Assembly: GCA_036478235.1 (NCBI GenBank)
Contig: JAZGDZ010000090.1
Span: forward strand, 1 to 31,183
From: JACZWZ01 sp036478235
GTDB taxonomy: Bacteria > Actinomycetota > Acidimicrobiia > Spongiisociales > UBA11373
DNA length: 31,183 nt
Direction: 5' to 3'
Shown here: in pieces, positions 22,176 to 28,813 of the stretch
How the letters are laid out: each line of letters begins with the position of its first letter
Position numbering within the stretch: the first letter of the stretch is position 1
Notes under the pieces: generated by a model
Database searches by the model: none
Told to the model about the DNA's origin: nothing
What the model saw: only the letters and a program-made list of their open reading frames with translations
Made by a program: the position numbers and the translations under genes

Positions 22176-22224
22176 TGACATTGGACGCGTTGCGTCACGC
22201 TTCCGCGTTACTCTGATCGAACAT

Positions 22225-22719
22225 ATGTTTGTTCTCGGCATCGACCCCGGTCTGTCGACCACCGGATACGGGGTGATCGAAGTCGGCGATCACTCTCTCC
22301 GCGCGATCACCGCCGGTGTGATCCGGACCGATTCCGGCGATTCGATCGCGCAGCGCCTGCATGAGCTGGCCGACGATCTCGACGCCGTTGTGTCCGAGTT
22401 CGAACCGGCGGAGGCGGCCATCGAGGAGGTCTTCGTGAACCGCAACCTGCAGACGGCGACCGCGGTGGGCCGCGCCTCGGGGGTAGCGATCCTCTCCGTG
22501 GCCCGGGCCGGGGTGCCGATGTACGAATACACACCGTCGGCGGTGAAGCTGGCCGTGACCGGGGCCGGCGACGCCGACAAGCGCCAGGTTCAGGCGATGG
22601 TGGCGCGCCGTCTCGGGCTCGATGCGGCGCCTGCGCCGGCGGACGCCGCGGATGCTCTCGCCGTCGCCATCTGTCACTCGCAGGCCTCGAGGATGCTCCG
22701 TTCGGGATCCCGGCGATGA
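22225..22719 (+). CDS. ruvC: Holliday junction endonuclease RuvC
   Basis: The 164-residue nuclease resolves Holliday junctions with RuvAB. The four acidic metal ligands are in place: D7 (VLGIDPG), E67 (AAIEEVFVNRN), D140 and D143 (ADAADALAVAICH). Start ATG 22225 gives the canonical MFVLGIDPGLSTTGYG; the frame runs upstream into the heptad array. There is no ribosome binding site before it, and a TACTCT box (22209-22214) would give an almost leaderless mRNA. The stop overlaps ruvA by ATGA. Confidence 0.95.
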   Translation: MFVLGIDPGLSTTGYGVIEVGDHSLRAITAGVIRTDSGDSIAQRLHELADDLDAVVSEFEPAEAAIEEVFVNRNLQTATAVGRASGVAILSVARAGVPMYEYTPSAVKLAVTGAGDADKRQVQAMVARRLGLDAAPAPADAADALAVAICHSQASRMLRSGSRR

Positions 22720-23288
22720 TCGGTCGGGTGCGGGGAACGCTGGTCGATCGATCGTCCGAAGGCGCCGTCGTCGACGTTGCGGGTGTCGGCTATGAGATCC
22801 TGATGTCCGGCCGCGATCTGGGCCTGCTGCCGTCGGTGGGCGAGGAGGTCGTGGTGCACACCCATCTCCACGTGCGCGAGGATCAAATGGCGTTGTACGG
22901 CTTCACCGATGCTGGGGGCCGCGACCTGTTCCGCATCCTGCTGGGGGCCAGCGGCATCGGGCCCAAGATCGCCTTGGCGATGCTGGCGACGCTCGGACAG
23001 GACGACCTACGCGGTGCCGTTCTCACCGACGACGTGGCCGCACTCACCTCGGTACCCGGGATCGGCCACCGGACGGCACAGAAGCTGATCCTCGACCTGC
23101 GGGCCCGGCTCGACCTTCCCGACGGAGAGCTGCCTCCATCCGACTCGAGCCTCGCCGAGGTGCGCGCTGCCCTGGAGGGGCTCGGCTACGTCTCGAACGA
23201 GATCAAGGATGCGATATCGGGCCTCGATTCCGGCGATCCGGTCGAGGATCTGCTGCGGGCCGCCCTGCAGAGGCTGGGCGGCGCGTGA
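22716..23288 (+). CDS. ruvA: Holliday junction DNA-binding protein RuvA
   Basis: The 190-residue RuvA forms the tetramer that holds the four-way junction and loads RuvB. An N-terminal OB-fold (MIGRVRGTLVD to about residue 62) is followed by two helix-hairpin-helix motifs, LLGASGIGPKIALAMLATL (about 75-93) and LTSVPGIGHRTAQKLILDL (about 110-128), and a C-terminal RuvB-contacting domain from about 145 with VRAALEGLGYVSNEI. Length is normal. It overlaps ruvC (ATGA) and ruvB (GTGA) by four bases each. Confidence 0.95.
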   Translation: MIGRVRGTLVDRSSEGAVVDVAGVGYEILMSGRDLGLLPSVGEEVVVHTHLHVREDQMALYGFTDAGGRDLFRILLGASGIGPKIALAMLATLGQDDLRGAVLTDDVAALTSVPGIGHRTAQKLILDLRARLDLPDGELPPSDSSLAEVRAALEGLGYVSNEIKDAISGLDSGDPVEDLLRAALQRLGGA

Positions 23289-24310
23289 GGGAGGAAGGGC
23301 TGCTCACGAGCGCCCCGACCCCGGAGGAAGCGGCATTCGAGGCCGGCCTGCGTCCCCAGACGCTCGACGAGTTCGTGGGCCAGCTGAAGCTCAAGGAGCG
23401 GCTGTCCATACTGATCGAAGCAGCCCGAGGCCGAGGCGAGCCGGTCGATCACGTGCTCTTCAGTGGCCCGCCGGGGCTCGGCAAGACGACTCTGGCGGGG
23501 ATCCTTGCCCGCCAGATGGGAGCCCAGCTGAGGGTGACCTCGGGTCCCGCGCTGGAGCGTGCCGGCGATGTGGCGGCCATACTGTCCAACGTAGAAGCCG
23601 GCGATGTCATGTTCATCGACGAGATTCACCGGCTGCCCCGCGCCGTGGAGGAGATCCTCTATACCGCCATGGAGGACTTCCAGCTCGACATCGTCGTCGG
23701 CAAGGGCGCCGGTGCGCACTCGATCCGGCTCGACCTTCCGCCCTTTTCGCTGGTCGGCGCCACGACGCGGGTGGGTCGGGTCTCGCCGCCCCTGCGTGAC
23801 CGGTTCGGGTATGTCGCCCGGATCGACTTCTACCAGCCCGATGAGCTCGACGAGATAGTCCGCCGCTCGGCCGGGCTGATCGACGTGGCCATAGATGCCG
23901 ATGGGGCTTCGATCATTGCCCAACGCAGCCGGGGCACGCCGCGCATCGCCAACCGGCTGCTGCGACGGGTGCGCGACTACGCCGACGTCCGCAAAGACGG
24001 TGTCGCCGATCGGGAGACCGCGGAACAGGCGCTCGCCGTCTTCGAAGTGGATGAGGCCGGGCTCGACCGGGTGGACCGGGCGATCCTCGAATCGGTCGTG
24101 CACAAGTTCGGCGGCGGTCCGGTCGGCCTGTCGACGCTGGCCATCGCCGTGTCTGAGGAGCAGCAGACCGTGGAGGACGCCTACGAGCCCTTCCTCATCC
24201 AGACGGGCTTCCTGCAGCGGACCCCGCGGGGCCGGGTGGCGACGGCGCTCGCATATCGCCACCTCGGCCTCGAGGTTCCGGCGGCCGTGGAGCAAGGCAG
24301 ACTCTTGTAG
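23285..24310 (+). CDS. ruvB: Holliday junction branch-migration ATPase RuvB
   Basis: The 341-residue AAA+ motor drives branch migration. It starts at GTG 23285 overlapping the ruvA stop. Visible are the RuvB entry segment LRPQTLDEFVGQ (22-33), Walker A GPPGLGKT (61-68), Walker B MFIDEIHRL (D112, E113), sensor VGATTRVGRVSPPLRDRFG (about 157-175) and the C-terminal winged-helix domain with GFLQRTPRGRVAT. It ends the ruvCAB operon, followed by the repeat-filled gap and the tgt remnant. Confidence 0.97.
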   Translation: MREEGLLTSAPTPEEAAFEAGLRPQTLDEFVGQLKLKERLSILIEAARGRGEPVDHVLFSGPPGLGKTTLAGILARQMGAQLRVTSGPALERAGDVAAILSNVEAGDVMFIDEIHRLPRAVEEILYTAMEDFQLDIVVGKGAGAHSIRLDLPPFSLVGATTRVGRVSPPLRDRFGYVARIDFYQPDELDEIVRRSAGLIDVAIDADGASIIAQRSRGTPRIANRLLRRVRDYADVRKDGVADRETAEQALAVFEVDEAGLDRVDRAILESVVHKFGGGPVGLSTLAIAVSEEQQTVEDAYEPFLIQTGFLQRTPRGRVATALAYRHLGLEVPAAVEQGRLL

Positions 24311-24332
24311 GCGCCCGAAGTCATCGGCCGGT

Positions 24333-24518
24333 AGACATCAGACATCAGACATCGAAGAGGATCTCATTCTGAGATCTGAGATCTGAAATCTGACATCCGT
24401 TTTCTGCAATCTGCAATCTGGAACGCTCCCGTTTTCCGTCTTCCGTTTCCCGTTCCCCGATCTGCTCGCGAGGATTCGGGCAACGGATAACGGACAACGG
24501 ACAACGGACAACGGACAG
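24333..24518. repeat. Composite repeat cluster: reversed GATGTCY element and four other heptad types
   Basis: Three AGACATC heptads (24333-24353) and the GATCTC/ATTCT/GAGATC hairpin (about 24360-24376) are the reverse complement of the element at 22031-22077 and 28189-28233. Then come TGAGATC/TGAAATC/TGACATC heptads (to about 24397), TCTGCAA/TCTGGAA (about 24403-24423), TTTTCCG/TCTTCCG/TTTCCCG/TTCCCCG (about 24431-24458) and CGGATAA/CGGACAA/CGGACAG (24484-24518). All have period 7. The last array runs directly into the truncated tgt remnant. Confidence 0.88.
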
Positions 24519-24691
24519 CCGCCATCGAGGCGGTGGTGCCGGAGCTTCCGACGGACGCGGTCCGCTACGTAATGGGCTTGGGGGACACCGAAGGCGTGCT
24601 CGACGCCGTCCGGACGGCCATCGCCTCAGGGACCTTCCAGGCCTTCCGGTCGGAGCTCGCCGCCTCGCGGGCTTCGGGACCCGGCGAGTGA
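24518..24691 (+). pseudogene. tgt: Remnant of queuine tRNA-ribosyltransferase gene (tgt)
   Basis: An open frame of 57 codons ending at TGA 24689-24691 encodes LPTDAVRYVMGLGDTEGVLDAV, close to the LPxDxPRYLMGVGxPE segment in the middle of bacterial Tgt, joined directly to RTAIASGTFQAFRSEL, which resembles the extreme C-terminus of Tgt (AI..G.F..F..EF). The catalytic part, the zinc site and the segments between are missing. In many bacteria tgt lies just before yajC-secD-secF, exactly the position here. So this is best read as a tgt gene with its 5' end and an internal part deleted. The 5' edge of the remnant is the CGGACAA heptad array. Translation is unlikely to be functional. Confidence 0.68.
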
Positions 24692-24770
24692 AGGCTACGA
24701 TTGGCCGGTCCCGGTCCTAGGGTGGCCGGGTCACTTCGCGCACCTCCCCTCGCGCCAATCCGGAGGATCG

Positions 24771-25094
24771 ATGCTCACCACTTTCAACGGACTGCTGGCC
24801 TACGGACCCGAGAGCGACTCCGCCAACGGCGGCTCCGGCTTCGTGACTCTGGTCATATACGCCGTCGTCATCGGCGGATTGTTCTACTTTCTCATGATTC
24901 GTCCGCAGCGCACGCGCTCGCGTCGCCAGCAGCAACTGGTGGATGCCCTCGAGATCGGTGACGAGGTGACGACCATCGGCGGCATCTTCGGGATCATCGA
25001 GCACATGGACGACGAGTCGGTGGTGCTGCAGATCGAAGGCGGCGGCCGGATCAGGGTTGTTCGGCGGGCCCTGGCCGGAAAGGTCGATGGGTAG
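24771..25094 (+). CDS. yajC: Preprotein translocase accessory subunit YajC
   Basis: The 107-residue single-pass membrane protein works with SecD and SecF at the translocon. A short periplasmic N-terminus (1-23) leads into one transmembrane segment (about 24-42, FVTLVIYAVVIGGLFYFLM), then the family motif IRPQRTRSRRQQQLVDALEIGDEVTTIGGIFGII. A perfect GGAGG lies before the ATG. TACGAT (24696-24701) is a possible -10 box for the yajC-secD-secF group. Its separation from secD by a 338-base repeat region is unusual. Confidence 0.93.
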   Translation: MLTTFNGLLAYGPESDSANGGSGFVTLVIYAVVIGGLFYFLMIRPQRTRSRRQQQLVDALEIGDEVTTIGGIFGIIEHMDDESVVLQIEGGGRIRVVRRALAGKVDG

Positions 25095-25432
25095 TAGTGC
25101 CCCGACCAGCAACGTTTGCCGCGTCGAGGACGTCCAGGGACGCCGCTGGCTGCGTCCTCGTGTTTGATGGCTCTTCGGCTGACGCCTCATCGCGGTGCGA
25201 CCTGGGTCCCTTCCCAGGTCGCCGAGTCCGTGCCTACGGCGCGCCCTCATTCTCGACGCACGGTCCAGTGCGCCTTCGTCCTGCGTCCTTGCCAGAGACG
25301 TATCACTCTGCGCTGCCCGCAGGGCAGCACGTTCATGCGGAGGCGCTTCGGGGCCGAGTAGGACCTGGAGGGCCGAAGCCAAATCCCCTGCCTCGCCCTC
25401 AACATCGCCAACGTCACTGGACAGGGCACTAG
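25095..25432. repeat. Intergenic region with mosaic palindromic repeat, copy 3
   Basis: The gap between yajC and secD holds the third mosaic copy at about 25140-25375. Plus-strand blocks include ATGGCTCTTCGGCTGACGCC (25168-25187) and CGCCGAGTCCGTGCCTACGG with GCGCGCCCTC (25219-25249). Then, inverted relative to copy 1, it has a CTGCCCGCAGGGCAG hairpin (25313-25327) and TGCGGAGGCGCTTCGGGG with CCGAGTAGGACC (25336-25365). A frame runs through it into secF's frame but has no protein-like composition. No gene, terminator or clear promoter for secD is found. Confidence 0.66.
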
Positions 25433-27100
25433 ATGTCGCGTCGGGCCGCGGTCATTTCGATCGTCGTCACCCTGGCCATCGCCTGGGGTGCGCTGGTAGC
25501 AACCCAGCTGAGCGGAACGACCCCGCTGCTCGGGCTGGACCTGCAGGGCGGGTTCAGCGTCGTCCTCGAAGCGCCGGAGGACGTAGCCCCCGACGTGCTG
25601 GAGAAGGCCGTGGAGATCATGCGGCGCCGCATCGAGGCCCTCGGCAACGTGCAGGAGCCGGAGATCGCCGTGCTCGGCGCCAACCAGGTCGAGGTGCAGC
25701 TCCCGGGAGTTACCGATCGGGATCGTGCGTTGGCGGCGGTCGGCACGACCGGTCAGCTCGAATTTCGCCCGGTCCTGGCAGTGAGCCCGATTCCCGGGCT
25801 GAGCCCGGTGTTCTCCAACGTCGCCTTCGACGAGCAGGCACTCGACCTCTCCGAAGAGACCACGACCACCGAGCCTGGGGACGGGACGACTTCGACCACC
25901 GCCGACGCCACCACCACGACCACCACCACCACCACCACCACCACGCCGATCGATCCGACCGCGAATGTGATCTTGCCCGAAGGCGTCACCTGGTGCGACG
26001 ACGACGATTCACCCGGCTGCGTCGACCGGGCGACCGGGCTGACCCTCGAGTCGGACCCGGCGAAGGAGGCCTTCCTCGCTACCGACTTCGCCACCGCCGG
26101 AGGCATCATCTACCACCTCGGGCCGGCCGGCATCGTCGGCGCCGATCTCAACAGCGCTCGGGCTCAATTCATAACAGGTCAGGGCGGAGCCGGCCACCTC
26201 GGCGGGTCCGTCACCGGAGAGTGGGTCGTTCTGCTCGACTTCAGCCGCGAGGGCGGGGACAAGTTCGCCGAGACGACGAAGTTGCTCGCCTCGTACCCGA
26301 TCGGCGACCCGCGCCGCCAGTTCGCCATCGTGCTCGACGGGACCGTTCAGTCGGCGCCTCAGGTGGCCACCACGGTCGATCCCGATGTCGGGATCACCGG
26401 GGGCTCTGCCCAGATCACGCTCGGCGCTGCAGACGATCAGCAGGCCGAGGCCAGCGAGCTGTCGATCGTGTTGCGGTACGGCTCACTTCCGGTGGCATTC
26501 GAGCAGGTGAGCGTGCAGTCCGTCTCGGCCACCCTCGGCTCCGACTCCCTTCGCGCAGGGCTCGTGGCCGGCATCGGAGGGCTGGTGCTGGTGGCGCTGG
26601 CGATGATCGCCTATTACCGCGCCCTGGGCATGGTGAACGTGATCGGACTGACGGTCTTCGGGAGTCTGATCATGGTGGTCTACTCGCTGCTGGGGAAGTG
26701 GCAGGGTGTGACACTGACCCTGGCGGGGGCGGCCGGGTTGATCGTTTCGATCGGGATCACGTCGGACTCCTATATCGTCTACTTCGAGCGCATCAAGGAA
26801 GAGGTGCACAAGGGACGCTCGATGCGTTCGGCGATCGATCACGCCTTCCAGCGGTCGTTTCGCACGATCCTCACCGCCGACACGGTCTCCTTCTTCGCCG
26901 CGGTGCTGCTCTTCTTCCTGGCCGTGGGGTCGGTCAAGGGGTTTGCCCTCGCCCTCGGCATCGCCACCGTCCTCGACGTGCTGATCGCACTCTTCTATAC
27001 CAGGCCCGCCGTGGCGCTGGTGGCCCGCACCCGACTCGGCGATGGTGGCGCATTCAGCATCCGGGGAGCGACCGGGTCCCCCAGGGAGGTGGCTCCGTGA
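25433..27100 (+). CDS. secD: Protein translocase subunit SecD
   Basis: The 555-residue SecD uses the proton-motive force to pull exported proteins through SecYEG. It has an N-terminal membrane span (about 7-24), the LGLDLQGGF motif at 34-41, a large extracytoplasmic P1 domain, and five C-terminal spans with VNVIGLTVFGSLIMVVYSLL and ITSDSYIVYFERIKEE. Residues 143-171 form a Thr-rich low-complexity insert, 12 consecutive Thr codons at 160-171. It sits between the P1 base and the segment VILPEGVTW and must form a flexible extracellular linker. The end overlaps secF by GTGA. No strong ribosome binding site is seen before the ATG. Confidence 0.95.
   Translation: MSRRAAVISIVVTLAIAWGALVATQLSGTTPLLGLDLQGGFSVVLEAPEDVAPDVLEKAVEIMRRRIEALGNVQEPEIAVLGANQVEVQLPGVTDRDRALAAVGTTGQLEFRPVLAVSPIPGLSPVFSNVAFDEQALDLSEETTTTEPGDGTTSTTADATTTTTTTTTTTTPIDPTANVILPEGVTWCDDDDSPGCVDRATGLTLESDPAKEAFLATDFATAGGIIYHLGPAGIVGADLNSARAQFITGQGGAGHLGGSVTGEWVVLLDFSREGGDKFAETTKLLASYPIGDPRRQFAIVLDGTVQSAPQVATTVDPDVGITGGSAQITLGAADDQQAEASELSIVLRYGSLPVAFEQVSVQSVSATLGSDSLRAGLVAGIGGLVLVALAMIAYYRALGMVNVIGLTVFGSLIMVVYSLLGKWQGVTLTLAGAAGLIVSIGITSDSYIVYFERIKEEVHKGRSMRSAIDHAFQRSFRTILTADTVSFFAAVLLFFLAVGSVKGFALALGIATVLDVLIALFYTRPAVALVARTRLGDGGAFSIRGATGSPREVAP
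25910..25945. repeat. ACC triplet microsatellite within secD
   Basis: Twelve consecutive Thr codons, eight of them an uninterrupted ACC run (25919-25942), encode residues 160-171 of SecD. Gain or loss of a unit would change linker length without shifting the frame. A Thr-rich stalk of similar codon make-up is present in the broken surface-protein gene near 1991-2040. Confidence 0.85.
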
Positions 27101-28149
27101 GCTTGATGGGACGCCTCTATCGCGGGGAGACCCGAATCGACTTCGTCGGGAACCGCAAGCGCGGTTTCACCATCTCGGCGGCGGTCATCGGAGTGTCGCT
27201 GCTCAGCATGGTCTTCTTGGGATTCAACGTCGGGGTGGACTTCGAAGGCGGCACCGTCATCGAGATGGAGAACCCGGCGAAGGCCTCGCTGGCAAACGTG
27301 CGAGACGCCCTTGGCGAGGTTGGTCTCGCCAACGCGAAGGTGCAGTCGCGCGGTGAGGGGGTCCGCATTCAGACCGAGCAGCTGCCTGCTGAGAAGGAGC
27401 AGGCACTCGTAGAGGCGATTGCCGCGGTGGTCGGCGTGGATCCCTCCGAAGCCAGCAGACAAACGGTCGGTCCCACTTTCGGGAGACAGGTGGCCGAGTC
27501 CGCTCTCCGGGCGCTGATCTTCTTTCTGATCGCCGTCGCCATCTACATCTCGATACGCCTCGAGTGGAAGATGGCACTGACCGGCCTGCTTGCCCTCGGC
27601 CACGACCTGGTGCTCACCGCCGGTGTCTACTCCCTGGTCAGGTTCGAGGTGAGCCCGGCCACGGTGATCGCCATCCTCACGATCCTCGGATACTCCCTGT
27701 ACGACACGGTTGTCGTGTTCGACAAGGTGCTGGAGAACACCAAGGAGCGTGGAGAGCGCCACACGATCTCGGCGATCGTCAACATGTCGATGAACCAGGT
27801 GTTCATGCGGTCGGTGAACACCTCGCTGACCAGCCTGCTGCCGATCGGGAGTCTGCTGTTCGTCGGCTCGTTCCTGCTCGGAGCCACGACGTTGCGCGAG
27901 TTCGCCCTGGCCCTGTTCATCGGGGTGTTTGCCGGGACGTACTCCTCGATCTTCGTGGCGGCGCCTGTGCTGGCTCGCTGGAAGGAGAGAGAGGACCACT
28001 GGCAGAGGGTGCGGCGGCGTGTCGAGCGTAAGGGCACCGAGGACGAGTTCGCCGTCACCCACGGCGAGGCGGGTGTTGCCACCCCGACGATCGCCGCCCG
28101 GAGCGGGGCCACGCCCCGCCCGCCGCGCAAACGGCGGAAGAAGCGGTAA
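27097..28149 (+). CDS. secF: Protein translocase subunit SecF
   Basis: The 350-residue SecF pairs with SecD. Start is GTG 27097, overlapping the secD stop, with GGGAGG upstream; ATG 27106 is possible. It has a first span (about 25-45), GFNVGVDFEGGTVIE (41-55), QTVGPTFGRQVAESALRAL at the P1 end, and five C-terminal spans including ILTILGYSLYDTVVVFDKVLEN and FMRSVNTSLTSLLPIGSLLFVG. The C-terminal 60 residues are a basic cytoplasmic tail ending RPPRKRRKKR. The upstream reading frame is open for nearly 2 kb through secD, which is only GC-driven shadow. Confidence 0.95.
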   Translation: MSLMGRLYRGETRIDFVGNRKRGFTISAAVIGVSLLSMVFLGFNVGVDFEGGTVIEMENPAKASLANVRDALGEVGLANAKVQSRGEGVRIQTEQLPAEKEQALVEAIAAVVGVDPSEASRQTVGPTFGRQVAESALRALIFFLIAVAIYISIRLEWKMALTGLLALGHDLVLTAGVYSLVRFEVSPATVIAILTILGYSLYDTVVVFDKVLENTKERGERHTISAIVNMSMNQVFMRSVNTSLTSLLPIGSLLFVGSFLLGATTLREFALALFIGVFAGTYSSIFVAAPVLARWKEREDHWQRVRRRVERKGTEDEFAVTHGEAGVATPTIAARSGATPRPPRKRRKKR

Positions 28150-28167
28150 CCGGCCCTGCGGGGTCGG

Positions 28168-28275
28168 AGATCTCAGATTTCAGATTTCAGATCTCAGAAT
28201 GAGATCCTCTTCGATGTCTGATGTCTGATGTCTGATGTCTGATGTCTGATGTCTGATGTCTGATGTCTGATGTCT
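28168..28275. repeat. Composite repeat: AGATYTC heptads, hairpin and nine GATGTCT heptads
   Basis: Four AGATCTC/AGATTTC heptads (28168-28195) run into the GATCTC (28190-28195), loop AGAAT, GAGATC hairpin (28201-28206), the CTCTTC link and nine perfect GATGTCT heptads (28213-28275). This is the same composite element as after yebC and, reversed, after ruvB, with the hairpin and link identical. It ends seven bases before the -10 box of apt, so the -35 region of that promoter lies within the array. Confidence 0.93.
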
Positions 28276-28282
28276 GGCCCCG

Positions 28283-28288
28283 TAGAAT
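28283..28288 (+). promoter_or_regulatory. -10 box of a probable leaderless apt transcript
   Basis: TAGAAT is six bases before the apt ATG, so transcription should begin at the A of the start codon. No ribosome binding site is present, which fits a leaderless mRNA, common in actinobacteria. The -35 position (about 28260-28265) falls in the GATGTCT array. Confidence 0.5.
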
Positions 28289-28294
28289 CCGACA

Positions 28295-28813
28295 ATGGAC
28301 GATCTTCGAGCGCTCATCAGGGACGTGCCCGACTTCCCGGAGCCGGGCATAGTGTTCAAGGACATCGCCCCGCTGCTGGGGGATGCGGCCGCGCTCGACA
28401 GATCGTTGGACCTGATGGCGTCGGGGCACCGCGATCAGGGCATCACCCACGTGGCCGGTATCGAGTCGCGCGGATTCATCCTCGCCACGCCGGTCGCGAC
28501 CAGGATCGGGGCCGGGTTCATACCGATCCGCAAGCCGGGCAAGCTTCCCTGGAAGACGGTGGCGCGGACCTACGACCTCGAATACGGATCGGATGCCATC
28601 GAGGCCCATGCCGATGCGGTCGGACCTGGGGACTCCGTGCTGATCGTCGACGACGTCCTCGCCACCGGGGGCACCGCGGCGGCCGCTGTGGGCCTCATGA
28701 AGGATCTTGGAGCCGAAGTGGTGGGAGTGACGGTTCTGATCGAACTCGCCCTTCTCGGAGGCAGAAACAAGATCGACGTCCCGATTCGGGCGGTGATGGT
28801 CTTTGAGGACTGA
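28295..28813 (+). CDS. apt: Adenine phosphoribosyltransferase
   Basis: The 172-residue enzyme salvages adenine with PRPP to form AMP. The PRPP-binding loop VLIVDDVLATGGTAAAA is at about 114-130, and the type I PRTase layout is typical: VPDFPEPGIVFKDIAPLL at the N-terminus, AGIESRGFILATPVA (54-68) and IPIRKPGKLPWKTV (76-89). Length matches the family. The stop lies 11 bases inside the rel frame if that gene begins at TTG 28803; apt beside rel is the conserved actinobacterial arrangement. Confidence 0.95.
   Translation: MDDLRALIRDVPDFPEPGIVFKDIAPLLGDAAALDRSLDLMASGHRDQGITHVAGIESRGFILATPVATRIGAGFIPIRKPGKLPWKTVARTYDLEYGSDAIEAHADAVGPGDSVLIVDDVLATGGTAAAAVGLMKDLGAEVVGVTVLIELALLGGRNKIDVPIRAVMVFED

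Noticed and set aside
22175..22214. Promoter using TTGACA at the end of the GATGTCY array with TACTCT for ruvC
   Set aside because: The spacing is 28 bp, too long for a normal sigma-70-type promoter.
25195..27096. Very long frame running through the repeat region and secD into secF
   Set aside because: Only the part from 27097 matches SecF. The upstream part is rich in Arg, Gly and Pro and overlaps the well-supported secD.
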